Shown: positions 46,301 through 57,744 of the stretch, piece by piece
Position numbering within the stretch: the first letter of the stretch is position 1
How the letters are laid out: every line of letters begins with the position of its first letter
Assembly (NCBI RefSeq): GCF_000237925.1
Contig: NC_031496.1
Coordinates: forward strand, 26,529,510-26,593,509
From: Schistosoma mansoni
Lineage: Eukaryota > Platyhelminthes > Trematoda > Strigeidida > Schistosomatidae
Length of the DNA stretch: 64,000 bases
Direction of reading: 5' to 3'
Translations under genes and position numbers: made by a program
The notes under the pieces: model-generated
Database searches by the model: none
What the model saw: the letters and a program-made list of their open reading frames with translations, nothing else
Told to the model about the DNA's origin: nothing

Positions 46301-49300
46301 AATGAGATTTATGTGGCGCATATATAACTGGTGCCTTTTTGTACCAATATTTATGTGTTTCAATAAAATAAAAAAACTTGAAGCGAACTAATTACAGACA
46401 AGAACCATGTAATTCAAAAACAATACATTGATAACAATTAAAACTTACAGTGACGATTAAATGTCTGAATAATTATTTCAAGGAATAAACGTGATGAGAC
46501 AGGTTTAGCTAGTAACGCTTTTAATAACGGTGTCTTGTTGTCTGTTGTATTTGGAGAACTTGTTTCAGACGAATTTAGCATATAAACTGAACAAAAGTGC
46601 CAGTTGCATGCTAACAAAAATAACGCCACGGCATAAGAAAACATGTAATACTGACCGTCATTCTGTTCAAACGGATCTAATCCATCCGTGACTAGGATTT
46701 GATTACCAGGAGAATGATTCTCTAGATCAATTAAACTTGACTTTTGTTTTGAAGTATCACATAGATTAATGAGGTGAGTAAACAGTTCTTGATCAAGTGA
46801 TTCTAAAAGGAAAGCAATATTAATATACTTCTTTGCTACATGACGTATTGTAAATTTAACAGTGAATTGAAACAAGTCATTATGGTTTGTGTAAGTAAAC
46901 AACTATGAATACTTTATGAGTTCTGGTTCATTCTTATTTGTGAAACTTACTCAAAGGGTAAGTGGTGATACAGTGAGCCAATCAGAAGTAACGAAATGAG
47001 GTCATTTGATGACAATCAGAAATGTCCCGAAGGATAAATGCATATCATTGGCTAAGAAATAGATTGATCTTCTAAAGGGTAGAAATGCATATATATATAT
47101 ATATTATTTGGTAGCCCAGTAGATGTTCTCATTCATTCCTGTTTTCTTGCTTAAGTAGTCAGTTGGGAGAGAGGTAGAGCGTAGCACCTTATGTATTAGT
47201 ATCAGATCTAGGATACTCCGGGTCATAACAAGTTTAATGTCATTATAACACATGTAGGACTTTGGAATAAAACCCGATAAGTGAGCTTTAGAAATGTATG
47301 TTCGATTATCTTAATACTACGTACACTGATATCACGGGAAGAATTAAGCCTCATATTTGAGTTTCAATTCATTATAAAGTGAGGGGTGTTTTCCAATCAC
47401 GTATGATATCTAACCATGTTATTTTTGTGCTAAGAACATATATTTTCAAATATAAAGGTTTACTATGCCTAAAAAAGGAAACAGGATAAGGAGATATTAA
47501 CACAATTCACATACAATATCTAGAAAATGATAGGGGAAAGTGGTTTAAACTCTTTAAGAGTAAATACTCAAGTACCAACATAAACAAATGGAAATGATAT
47601 TCTTACTACACCATAATGGCTGGATTTATATCCTAGAATGAAAGATAATTAAATATTCTAGTCATAAACAATGGATTCAAATATTTGGATCAGTAACATA
47701 ATAACGGATTCAAATAATGAATGTATCCAGCTTAATGATGTGAAACCTATGCATTTCAAAGTACACTAAGCCGAAACACAGAGATATTTGAGTAGATCAT
47801 AAAAATTTGTCTTCTCATTTCTCTGTTCAAATTTATCAAAGGGAACCATTGTTTTGAAGATCATAAAGCGTTGGAATATCATTTTCTGAAACTCAAGTTT
47901 AACCATATATTGTTAACAAGCGCTTGGGCTACAGAAGTAAAATAGCGTAAGCCTTCGTAAAAAATACATACATAATTATTACTTGTACCACATACTAACT
48001 GAATATATTACAGTAAAAATTCAACTTACTGTGCAAGTCAACTGGAAGAGTCTGAGACTGACTAATTAATAAAGAAAGAAATCGTAACCGTAAAGCGAGA
48101 TATGGAATCTCTAAATTGAAAAATGTAAATATAGAAAACTGTGAGGATCCAAAACAACTGGCAACAAACACATTTTTTAAGAATCATTATCACGCTTAAT
48201 TTAAACATAAAAAACTTGAGATGATGCAGTAGAGATTTTCTCCAAATGAAATGATTTATTAAAGCACTCAAATCACAGTTCATATAGGATCAATCGATGA
48301 TAAGATAGAGGAATATTGCATTCTTAAAAAAGTGACTAGACATTTTTAATCATTAAAGTTGTATGGTACCCTAGAGAATAATGAGAAACAGTAGGATGAA
48401 AATAATTGGTAGTTACAATGTGTGAAATTCCAATGTTTACTTGACAAATATACAGACGATGAAGAAGGAAAGAGTAGGTGATTATAAAGACTAAAGAATT
48501 AAGAGATAAAGATCATGATAGGATGAAGGATGAAATTAATGATGATATTCGCACGTTTTAACTCGTATTTTTTGTATCGGTCTAACTAGTTTAGCAAAAG
48601 GTTTTTGGAAGAAACATCTGGTAAGGGGAGACATGGCTAGAATTGGCGATCTTTATCGAGACTGAAGCTGTTGATTGTTTTGTAATCAGTTGTTGATAGT
48701 TATAAGGGTAGATAGAACTCAAAGATGAAAGCTTTATTATATTTTACTAAAAAGAACTTTTTCCCTGGACTACGCGTTATTAATCATTATTGGCGCTTGG
48801 CTTACTTCTACAAAGCATTTACATGAAGTTTCCAATTTCTACACGACACATAATAAGACGTTTCCGCTGCCGTTAATCACTTGAATACAAAACGACTAGT
48901 AATGACTTTTGCTTTATAATTATATGAGGCATTCTCACGCGATAAAACTACTACATTCTGAATGAGAAAACTTTCAACTTAATATCCATCAAAAGATGGC
49001 TGTTGAGGTATAGATAAGATTATTTCTAAAAAAATAGGAATAATAACCAGAAGTACAAAATGAAATAAATACAGTGAGCTATGGTTGAAGATGAATGTCA
49101 ATATTGACTATGTAACAATAATAGTCTAACTAATTTACCAGGTAGAAGTTTATGTGCTTGGTTTTGAGCGATGCCGCGTGAGAGTTAGCGATACTACCTG
49201 ACTGCTCAAACCGAGTTAGGTAGAGCGAGGTGAGAACCTGTGATTACCAACCAGTAATCTCGTTGAGTATATATGAGGTACTGTCAGTTGAGTAAAATTC

Positions 49301-52300
49301 TGTAGTTAATAATCATCACGTTTAGTTGGCATCTGATTAAAGTAACTTGGATCTAGAAATTTTTTCTTTTTGGAATCTATTAATAAAGCTCAAAAAGAGG
49401 ATAGAAGCAGTCCCATTCATGAGAGCTGAGAACTATTAGCTTAGTGCACAGCAGTATTAATTACTTATGTTAAAAACATTCACATGTAAAAATTACTTCT
49501 GATCATTTCCGTGAAGAAGCTTGAACCAGAAAGTCGCGACGAAATGGAACTACTTAATTTTAAGAGCTATCTTTACAAACATAACTTTCTTTTATGACTT
49601 AATTTGCGTAATCACTTTTGTTTTGTGACAAAATAATTTCCTTGTAAAAAGAGCAAAACTGGAGTTTACATTTAGCCAAGAAGATAAAATGGAAAAAAGG
49701 ATAAATTACCACAATGTGAAGAACCTCGTAGCTCTCGAATGAGCTCAGTTGGTAGAACTGACCCAAGGCAAACACGAATACAAGCGGAATCTAGAGAACA
49801 CAAAATACCGACAGATCTAAGGAGCTTGGAACGTATTTTATTCATGGTTTCGCGTTGATATAGGCCAACAAGAGAGAGCAGTGGTAGAAATTTTACCGAA
49901 TGCAGATAACAAACGACTAACTTGGGATCAGCTTTTTCCTAAAATATGATAATACATGAAAATGAATGGTACTTTTAAAAAAAGCGCTTTCCAATAAAAG
50001 TAAACTAGCTTAATTTAATATAAAGTCTGACTGATTAGTGGGTCAAAATACTGGAAAGTTGCAATAAACATGCCTAAAACAAATGATCATTTCTCTAGAG
50101 CAAGATCTCAACGGAAAACAAAACCGACAGCCATAAGCACCTGCCAAAACTAATAATGATGACCAAATAGTGTTTGAATGATATACAATAACTTTCACCA
50201 CATAAGGGCTATTAAATTGATGTACCACTGAACACAACGTAAATAATAAAGATTAGGAGCCTTTCAAAGTCGTAAATTAGGACTTGGCCTTATTGATCTC
50301 GGTTTCGACAGCTAGATACTTCCATCAGCCCTCCCCTTTTAAGTTTGGATCAAAGCCGCGTACATGAATCTGGAATTGGTTAGTGAGTTGTGCTAAGGGT
50401 GAACTAAATATCTTTTATAATCTACTTATATATTTGTTCACCTCTTTAGAATAGAATTCCCAACTAAATGCTAAGCCGTCAGTCAACATATGGCTATTTA
50501 CAATGAATCAACCCTTTAGTGCACCATGATTTACGTTATTCGGCCGGATTTTGTAAAAGAACCTAGGATAGTACACGTAACAACTTATACACGGAACATT
50601 TGACAATGTTAGGACTTTGACTAGAACAACTTGGAGTCTGATATAGATCAGCCCGGTGAGAAAGGTTGCATTAAAATAGCAGTTACTGACAAAGTATTGC
50701 CCAAAAATAACTTGTAATGATTCTATGCATTAGAACAACAATTGCAATTAAGTAGAAAACTAAGAACACTGTTAAGGATAGTAGTTTATCAAAAATAGAG
50801 TAGTGAAAACTAGTTGGAAAATAACAAAAACAATAAGAGTTACCAGCAGAGTATTTAGCTCATTTAGTCGTTCAATGATATCATGTCTATCCTCATGCAA
50901 CCCCCAGTTACATTCTTGATCATTACTTTGTCGAGATTCAAAATATCCAAGTTTAATTTTGAGAAGATACCAATCAGGACTTCGTGAGTAATCCAGTTCG
51001 GTTTCCACTGTATCTGAGGTCTAAAACAAAATGGTTAGTAATAAGCAATTCTGTAACTGATCACGATTTATTTTTACTTCTCATCGTGACAACAAGGAAA
51101 CTAAAACCCAGCTAAGTTGTGCGACGAACTACACTTACGTCTCAACAGGTACTTTAGAAAATATAACTAGTGATATCACCTGGAGAATTCCACATGAAAT
51201 TATTAAGAGCCTCTGATTACATTAGCTTAAAATCTGAGAATAAACGCTACGTTAGATGTATTTTATTAGTGACAGTAGTTAGTCAGATGTAGATTCGGTT
51301 GGTCAAAGAACACTTTGGAAGAGAGCAAAATGTATTAAATAGGGGTATGGGAAGATTATAAAGTTCAAATACAAGTTTGTGAACTATATGTTTTCTATTT
51401 TGAGTCTGTGACAACAAAAATTGGCAGGCAAAGACCTTAAGGTTTGCAATAGACATAAATAACACATGTAGACCCACTATTTGTCTTTTGCTTACTAAAA
51501 ATCATAATTTGTCGACCTTATCTGCTTCAGTTTTCTACTACTCCAGGTGTCATTATTGTTAATTCCTAGTTTTCCACCTAGTTAATTTGTCTGCAAGTGC
51601 TGGTATAGTGTAGTGACGGATTAGTACGTCATAGGATCATATTGACTTGGAGTTCGAAAATCGTCAAGTTCAATTTTTGGATTGTTCCTTTAAACATCTG
51701 TAATAAAATAGGTATCACACTCCAATAACCGGACTTAGTGATGAGCATTGGAGGACCAGAAGCTTTGTGATTTTAATACTTTCGAAGTACCAGAAATGTG
51801 TTCGCAAGGCGTTACTTGAAAACTGTCTGACGAAAGGTCACCTTGAAACAACTTGTCTATACCCCGTTTCTTGCTTTAATATAAACAAGCTCAAAATATT
51901 TAGTGTTTTTGTCAAACTGTAAGATCCAATTAGGTAAAAAGAAACCAGTAAAACCAAGTTCATACTTTACTCTCTGACAGACACTTGTATTTTTAAACAT
52001 ATATTCTACTAACCTCAAGATTATATATCTGTGATTAGTCAAAAATAAGATAATCCTGTTTTTTAGTTAGCCACTTGCAACGTTTAGGCAATAAAAAACA
52101 GGAATAAACTTGGACGACATTTAAAATAGCTTTATTCAGACAATGATAAAATGCTTTACAATTTCCATTAGCATCTCTATATCACTTCTGAGTGGGTAAT
52201 TTGCTTTGATTCTACTGGATTTCGACGAAAAAACAGAAATGCTTGCAGCCGACAAAGAAACAGAGTCTTGGGGTTAGATTAAATCTGATAACGATCCGTG

Positions 52301-55300
52301 ATGTCTTTAGAATTAACTCACTATTTCCCACACGATAACAGGATCTAAAATTCAGGGTGATCATATATTTATGACGTGCCGAGTACTTTCGTTGGTAGAA
52401 AAAAAGTAAATCGTTGGCTAATTTAGACAGGGAATGAAAGTTGCGAGAGATCGTATCAATTTTAACAACTACTAAGGAACACTAAGATATTACTTTACGT
52501 TCGTAGAAAACAGAAGTCAGTAAGTAAATAGGCGCCCCCGAATGCCCTGGTACGACCGATAGTGGGGAGGGCCCGCCCTCTCTCTTGAAATGCTCTCAAC
52601 ACGGCCACACGTACACATCCTTTGCCATGGGAGTCCTACTCACTGCGTTTTCGTGGCGGGGATGTTGCTTACGAAACTGAAAGGACGAAAAGCAAATATC
52701 CGGTGCTTTAACCGGGTTGGTGGATACGGAGAGTCCACCTAGGGGAGTTGGAAAACCCTGATTTCAAACCAATGGTGCACATGGGCTCCAGTGCCCTATG
52801 GGAACAAATGGAGTATGAATCGATTGTTAGTCACCGGCTACCATGGTACTGCATCTGCTCACGATGCTCCACTGCCTTGTGGGTCAGACCTTCAGGTCAA
52901 AGGCTCGGAGAGTGGCCCTCTAAGAAAACCATATGCTTAAGTCTGGGTACCCGGACAGTATCATAGCCCTCATGCAGGTGTGGCGCATATATATCTGGTG
53001 GCCCCTTGTACCAATCATTTATGTGCTCAAATAAATAAATAAATGATAAATAAGTAAATAGGCGGAAATATTGCACAGTTGGACATCAACTATGAAATAT
53101 AATAGAGTTTACAAATAATTGATGACGAATCACTTTTATTTATTTGGTTGAGACTGAAATTTAGCAATGGGTGAAAAGAAAAACATTTGAACCACAATAT
53201 TTTTGTTAAGCTAAGAGCAAAGAAAAACTGATAATAGAATTTCAAACTGATAAATTTGATTTTTATTATCAGAATGGGGTTTGTGGAGATTGTAGTAATT
53301 TAAATACTTAAATGCATGAGTCGATGTAAGCTGGACCACCAGTGCTTCCAGGTTTTCCATGGTGGTTTACCTTGCATCAACTCATAGATTCAACCAATAA
53401 AATTTGATTTTGTCCATTTAGCCATGATTACGTCAGAAGTGGGGGAAACATTAGTTACTCGACTTGCCAATTATGTCGAAGAACCAAGTAGTTTTTGTTG
53501 TTGTGCTACGTCGCTGAACTATCGGAGATAGTTCAGATAATTTTCCTCCTTTTAAATATATTTCGAAGTACATATTTGGTCTGAATTACCGGATATTTAC
53601 ACTTGTATTGGTGAATACATTCAGCATAAAGTGGATAGAATAGATGACAAACATAAGATAGTCGGAAAGATGATCACTGCTTCGTTTCTTGTTTTTTTGT
53701 GAAACCAATGCTTTAGAAGTATCCTGGCGGGAACTCATTGTCGGTGAGTAAAAAACATACCGAAATGCGTCTCGTTGCTAGCGATCACCAGAGTACCGTA
53801 ATCGCTCCACTAATGGTGATATTCAGGTGATTACACATAGAGTATGATTTATTTGGTTAATGGTCAATTACCATACATAATAAAAGTTTACACAAACAGA
53901 AAACAAATACTTATTAACAGCGTTAACTTTCAATTGGTATGATTTGCTTAATAAAACGTTCGTTCATTACTGAATTATAGCCTTGAAAATTTTGTTTTAG
54001 CTCCGGAATGGTGGACAGTAAATCAACAATTGCATAATAGACAGATCGACAATCTGCATATGAGCAATTTGTACCAAGTCTGATTGTATCCACTAAGCAG
54101 GATTCAAAATTCTTCGGTAAACTACTGCTTTGTTTAGCAGGTATTAATCCAACTAGAAAAAATATCGTAAATGGAACATTCATCATTATTGGTAAGTACA
54201 AAAATTCATAAGTTAGTTAGGCAGAGGAGACCTTACAAATGAAAAGCAAACACGAAATGAAGTTTTTTGGATATCTCGAGTAACAACACAAAAGTGCTTG
54301 AGATGCATTTCGACTCCCCCAACTGTTGTTCAAAGACTGGCTTGTGTTGTTGCTCAGTCTGTATGTGGGAAGTGACGTAGTACTGTGTTGACCAACTTAT
54401 TTATTTTGCAAGTCTCGTTAATAAAGAATAAGTATACTGAGTGGCGGACATTTGTAGACTAATAATAGGATGATCGAGTTGTGGATGTCTGGTAACTGTT
54501 TCAGACCATCGTTATCCTTAGAGGGTCGCCATCCACTCACAACGTCAAGGTGTTTGGGTGCAGTGGCGATAATTCGACTAGCGATACCAGCTTTAAAAAC
54601 CGACCTTAGTGACTTGGTCCTGTTTTACAAAGCCATCCTAAAGAACTCTACACTTATTATCTGCCAAGATTGGAACTTGGTGAGAGTGGAGCGGCAAAAA
54701 ATTTATGACATGGTATCGTGTGGCGCATAGGTATCTGGTGCCCCTTTGTACCAATATGTATGTATTTAAATAAATAAATAAAATAGTGATATAAAAGACA
54801 GATGTCAAGGATGTATATCGGTCACTCACGACCCCTTAGCTGAGTTCATGAAACATCGTGACTTGAACAGCTATCAAGTATGGCTCGTAATAGAAGCTGG
54901 TAGCGATCCAGTAGTTCTCAATTACATTCTCCATGGAAGTAAGATGAGATCACCTAACAGAAAAAAGGGACTAATTATGAGCTGTACTTGATTACTTAAA
55001 TGTCGTATGAACCTTCTCCTTGTTATAATTTTGTAGTTCACTTCTTATCCCCCATTAAGCCAGCCCCCAAATGCCCTGGTACGGCCGAGAGTGGGAAGAG
55101 TCCACTCTCCCTCTTGAAATGCTCTCACATGGCCATGCGTATATAGCCTCTGACAGGGAAGTCTTACTCACTGCCTTCTCGTGGCATTACTGTTGTTTAC
55201 GAAATTGAGAGGACGAAAAGCGAATGTCCGGTGCTTTAACCGGGTTGGTGGGCACGGTGCGTCCACCTAGGGGAGTTGGAAAACCCTGATTCCAAACCAA

Positions 55301-57181
55301 TGGTGCACATGGGCTCCAGTATCCTGAAGGAACAAATAGCGTATGAATCAATCATTGATCACCGGCTACGATGGGACTGCATCTGCTCACGATGCTCCAC
55401 TGCCTTGTGGATTAGACCTTTAGGTCAAAGGCTCGGAGAGTGGCCCTTTAAGAAAACCACCTGCTTCGGTTTGGGCACCTGGGCAGTATCACAGCCCTCA
55501 CACAAATGAAATGAGATTTGTGCGGCGCACATATATCTGGTGCCCCTTGTACTGATATTTGTGTTTAAATAAATAATAAATTGTACCAGAGTAAAGACAG
55601 AGTACTATGTAAAGATTAGCAGGTGAATAGATGAGGCTGCAAATCTCCGCAAGCTAATAAGTTTAGGATATGTAACGTATGTTCAACTAACACCAACCTT
55701 AAAGGACGATGCTATCTGGTGGAGCAGTCATTAAGAAAACAGGGAAGCCATAGGATTCCAAATAGCAGTAGCACGTCAATTTAATCTTTATTTTCCCCCA
55801 GATCTTGAGTCCCGAAAATATTTCGCACACTTGTTCCCTTTATTGCTACTTTGAACCATCCTTTCCGTGACTAGTTCTCTTAATATGACAAATCGTACTG
55901 ATTTCCACCTTCTTATTCATCTTATAAATTTTACGGTAATAACACGGTAGCAACTAGTCTAACGGACGTTTGTTTCCGGTACCAGGTTTTGACTGAATCG
56001 AATTACAAACTTACCTGGTAAACACGCACATTCTGTGTACGAATCTGTACTACGCAAACGAACTACAACTACTATACTCCTTCAATACCATCTTCAAACC
56101 CTAATCTTTCACATAATGCTTATACTCTTACTACTTCTACCACTATGGGATTTGAATGGACAACTGTATCTCTGTGGTATGGCAACTCGAACTGATGTAC
56201 GTACGTACGAAGTTCTACGTTGTGAGACTGACTGACTGACAACTATGGAACAAAACTGATGGCTACAAACTTCCTATCTGACTCTGTTTCATATCACGAG
56301 AGGTTCATAGAAATTGGATCAATAACTGTCTTTTCCGAAATTGGGCAATAACGACAAAAAGCTTTTTGTAGTTAAAAATATAAGCCAGCTTATATTTTTA
56401 ACTTGACAATATTAACCTACGGTTACTGATCGAACACTAAATGAGTAGAAAGAAACTTCACTTTACCATACAACAGTATTAGTACTTTAAATATGAGTAC
56501 ACGACATATTCACAGTTAGAAGCTTAACTGATTAACACAGCTCCGTACAAACGAGTTATTTCATTGCTACGAATATTAATTTATTGATGAGAATATAAAG
56601 CAACAATTTGACATTATCTGGAGTATATAGTGAAATGCCCTAATCAAATGCACATGGTTAAGGTAAACTTGGTGTGAGAGACAATGGTACAACTCAACTG
56701 CTAAGACATGAGTATAGAAATGTACAACCAACCTGTTCCAGTCATCGATACAGGTTTTTCAATAACACTTATTTTTAGCTCAGAAAACTCTTCACAAGGT
56801 GTTGTATTTTCGTTTGGTTTCTCCCTGCATATTTGAAGCAAACGTCTAAAACGGTGATGTAATAAAGCCGACCTACTTCATTAAGTCATCTTTTCCCCGA
56901 AGTTCGTCCGATGAACTGGCTGTTAGGTTCGCTAACGCTTTCTTGGCACACTGCTGAACAAAACTCTCATCTTTAGCCTTTCAACTTAGTTCGAATGTTG
57001 CATGAGAAATTACCTCGCATCGCTTAACAAAATTAGTAGGGACACATCCTAGAGTCCCATCGGTCTTGGAAACCAAACGCCAATACTCGTTTTCCTCCCG
57101 GATATCTAAAAATATTTCGTCTCGAGAAAACTTTAAGGTTCCGGGGAAAGGACCTTCATATGGATAAATCGCCTGCAACAT
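43270..57181 (-). CDS. NCKIPSD: NCKIPSD/SPIN90-like protein, 11 exons
   Basis: Host gene. SPIN90 proteins bind and activate Arp2/3 complex to start linear actin filaments and link to Nck and N-WASP by SH3 contacts; they act in the cytoplasm at the cell cortex. My splice model (exon positions in the entries below) keeps frame and gives about 720 residues, similar to the human protein. Residues 1-56 form an SH3 domain. Residues 57-127 match the helical segment after SH3. Residues 128-720 match the armadillo-like C-terminal domain in order, with blocks such as ADPKLVV, GILCSLDSACI, VLPTELIREL and VVKFLCDLFSYSDT. The long proline-rich linker of vertebrate SPIN90 is not seen. Introns are 36, 31, 2580, 2914, 905, 1599, 1227, 2117, 235 and 105 bases. 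The exon 9 donor and last exon are the least sure parts. Confidence 0.85.
43458..43670 (-). CDS. NCKIPSD: NCKIPSD-like exon 10
   Basis: Acceptor CGACCGACCAG, donor ACAT|GTAAGT. Encodes RNVALYSQIYHCELLYGKAS and RLARIFKTIHSHLAFRIV, resembling the 'LSLMHAIVRTTPYL' region of SPIN90. Confidence 0.7.
43906..44331 (-). CDS. NCKIPSD: NCKIPSD-like exon 9
   Basis: Acceptor GTAATTTCAG. Encodes DPIFMVTF, an insert rich in polar residues, then SVVKFLCDLFSYSDTGALIY and QNDLDVIIEVINRRM. The strong donor GAG|GTATGT (exon end 43910) would break phase with exon 10. GTAT|GTTTCC at 43906 keeps it. A tiny extra exon is another option. Confidence 0.78.
44610..44665 (+). mobile_element. RTE-like LINE 3' scrap
   Basis: About 50 bases of the C-terminus end (CAGCCTATGCTCC, 'aaacagacgcaaa') within intron 8. 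Confidence 0.5.
44870..45310 (+). mobile_element. Decayed LINE 3' end (family of 3492-4405)
   Basis: Aligns by eye with 3955-4385: 'gtttggaagaaagttaaagg', the GRCR-type stretch, and the UTR words 'gtggcaaattgaacca' and CATGACTGATTG. Within intron 8, antisense to the host gene. Confidence 0.65.
45854..46377 (+). mobile_element. Retroposon C, copy 1 (intron 8)
   Basis: About 520 bases, starting GCCCCCAAATGCCCTGGTAC and ending in GTGGCGCATATAT...GTACCAATATTTATG with an A-rich AAATAAA-type tail. A hairpin lies near its 5' end (GAGAGTGG/CCACTCTC). An open frame (46067-46327) has no domain I recognise. It is nearly identical to copy 3 and more distant from copy 2. Confidence 0.85.
46449..46802 (-). 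CDS. NCKIPSD: NCKIPSD-like exon 8
   Basis: Acceptor TTCCTTTTAG, donor CACT|GTAAGT. Encodes SLDQELFTHLINLCDTSKQK, then a polar insert, then YYMFSYAVALFLLACNWHFC and SRLFLEIIIQTFNRH, helical repeats of the C-terminal domain. Confidence 0.85.
48030..48110 (-). CDS. NCKIPSD: NCKIPSD-like exon 7
   Basis: 27 codons in phase 1 at both ends: IPYLALRLRFLSLLISQSQT and LPVDLH. Acceptor TCAATTTAG, donor CACA|GTAAGT. Too short to show as a long open frame. Confidence 0.78.
49710..49938 (-). CDS. NCKIPSD: NCKIPSD-like exon 6
   Basis: Acceptor TATTTTAG|GAAA, donor TGTG|GTAATT. Encodes EKADPKLVVCYLHSVKFLPL, RSVGILCSLDSACIRVCLGS and VLPTELIRELRGSSHC, the best-matching part to human SPIN90 (ADPEV..., CSLDAAI, VLPVELA as I recall it). 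Confidence 0.88.
50844..51013 (-). CDS. NCKIPSD: NCKIPSD-like exon 5
   Basis: Encodes TVETELDYSRSPDWYLLKIK, ECNWGLHEDRHDIIERLNEL and NTLL. The acceptor CCTCAG|ATACAG keeps phase with exon 4; an AG seven bases earlier would not. Donor CTG|GTAACT. Confidence 0.82.
52535..53050 (+). mobile_element. Retroposon C, copy 2 (intron 4), with target duplication
   Basis: Same element as 45854 and 55063, more diverged. It is flanked by the 14-base direct repeat TAAGTAAATAGGCG (52521-52534 and 53051-53064), which is a target duplication typical of LINE-driven insertion. Ends in (AAAT)n. Confidence 0.88.
53270..53400. mobile_element. Hammerhead SINE subfamily B reduced to its two inverted ends
   Basis: The minus tail (53278-53340) joins straight onto the plus tail (53340-53400: AGTGCTTCCAGGTTTTCC). 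Head and ribozyme are gone, leaving a near-perfect hairpin. Within intron 4. Confidence 0.75.
53928..54152 (-). CDS. NCKIPSD: NCKIPSD-like exon 4
   Basis: Acceptor TTTTTTCTAG|TTGG. Encodes LPKNFESCLVDTIRLGTNCS and DCRSVYYAIVDLLSTIPELK, aligned with the start of the C-terminal domain. Donor GAAA|GTTAAC is a weak match. The hydrophobic stretch that would precede it in an open frame is the intron's pyrimidine tract. Confidence 0.82.
54440..54785 (+). mobile_element. Retroposon with the shared GTACCAAT/AAATA tail (intron 3)
   Basis: The body (54440-54715) is unlike retroposon C, but the last roughly 65 bases (GTGGCGCATAGGTATCTGG, GTACCAATATGTATG, AAATAAATAAATA) are shared with it. The open frame at 54470-54730 has no domain I recognise. 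Confidence 0.65.
55063..55578 (+). mobile_element. Retroposon C, copy 3 (intron 3)
   Basis: Nearly identical to copy 1 along its body. Ends GTACTGATATTTGTGTTTAA and an AAATAAT tail. Confidence 0.85.
56020..56245 (+). mobile_element. LINE 3' UTR fragment (family of 3492-4405)
   Basis: Ends with 'tggcaactcgaactgatgta' and GTTGTGAGACTGACTGACTGAC, as the LINE at 3492-4405 does. Intron 3, antisense. Confidence 0.65.
56733..56845 (-). CDS. NCKIPSD: NCKIPSD-like exon 3
   Basis: Encodes RLLQICREKPNENTTPCEEF and SELKISVIEKPVSMTGT. Ends ACAG|GTTGGT in phase 1, which fits the TT that opens exon 4. Confidence 0.78.
56846..56876 (-). other. Intron 2, 31 bases
   Basis: GTAGGTCGG...CGTTTTAG. Its removal restores frame: the exon 2 AA plus A gives K before RLLQICREK. 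Confidence 0.8.
56877..56977 (-). CDS. NCKIPSD: NCKIPSD-like exon 2
   Basis: Encodes AKDESFVQQCAKKALANLTA and SSSDELRGKDDLM, resembling the helical stretch after SH3 in SPIN90. Ends ATGAA|GTAGGT in phase 2. Confidence 0.82.
56978..57013 (-). other. Intron 1, 36 bases
   Basis: GTAATT...TTGAAAG. Without removing it the SH3 frame would run into unrelated codons. With it removed, KRCE joins to AKDESFVQQC. Confidence 0.8.
57014..57181 (-). CDS. NCKIPSD: NCKIPSD-like exon 1 (SH3 domain)
   Basis: 56 codons, beginning at the first ATG of the SH3 domain. SH3 landmarks: AIYPYEG (residues 4-10), DEIFLDI (21-27), EYWRL (32-36), GCVPTNFV (45-52). It ends GAG|GTAATT in phase 0. Confidence 0.88.
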
Positions 57182-57744
57182 TAGAGGTCGACACAGAGCT
57201 TAGACTTGAGTAACCAAGTATTACACTTCAGTAGTTTCGTCCGCAAACGGAGGTTACTGGGCTCTTCAAGGTCAAACTGTCGTTAAACGATTGGTGCGCC
57301 ATCTCAACAGTGAATATGGTTTCACAGAAGCGGCCAAATCAAGACAGTTTAAATTTGATCTCATTTCAGATGCACTATGTCTGATAACGTCCACCCGTCG
57401 AGTATCATAAGTGATACCATCGTCATGATCCATGATATGTGATGATTACCGCGCGCTATTTAAAAAGGACAGTGGTATTTTTCCTTGCTGAGTAAATTCT
57501 ATTGTTTTGGTCGTTAATAACTTATCAAGACTACTGTTAATACTTTGATTGAACTTCTTTCAGTTAAAGTATTCGATTAGAGTATCATTTTCGGTTTCTA
57601 AAATAGTTTAGAGTACTTTGTTATTTCTATTGTGTCTGTTAGTACTTTGGTCCTAACTATTTACAGTTTTCCACTTTTTTGGTGAAAGATCACTTTTTCT
57701 CCGGGTATTATTGTGTCTAGTTCTTTTTTTTAAAAAGACCCCAA
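57182..57744. promoter_or_regulatory. Upstream region of the NCKIPSD-like gene
   Basis: The 560 bases between the gene's ATG and the retroelement debris must hold its 5' UTR and proximal promoter if no further 5' exon exists. I see no strong TATA box or splice acceptor for a leader. Confidence 0.35.

Noticed and set aside
46067-46327. Protein gene inside retroposon C
   Set aside because: The frame is partly shared by the three copies as a repeat, has no recognisable domain and is shorter in copies 2 and 3.
48062-48283. 73-codon minus-strand frame
   Set aside because: It overlaps exon 7 in a different frame and is mostly intron.
51857-52042. Possible extra exon of the NCKIPSD-like gene
   Set aside because: Exons 4 and 5 already join in frame, and the frame here has no matching content or convincing splice sites.
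54153-54201. Signal peptide-like start MNVPFTIFFLVG before exon 4
   Set aside because: It is the pyrimidine tract and acceptor of intron 3. Exon phase and homology place the real start at the SH3 exon.
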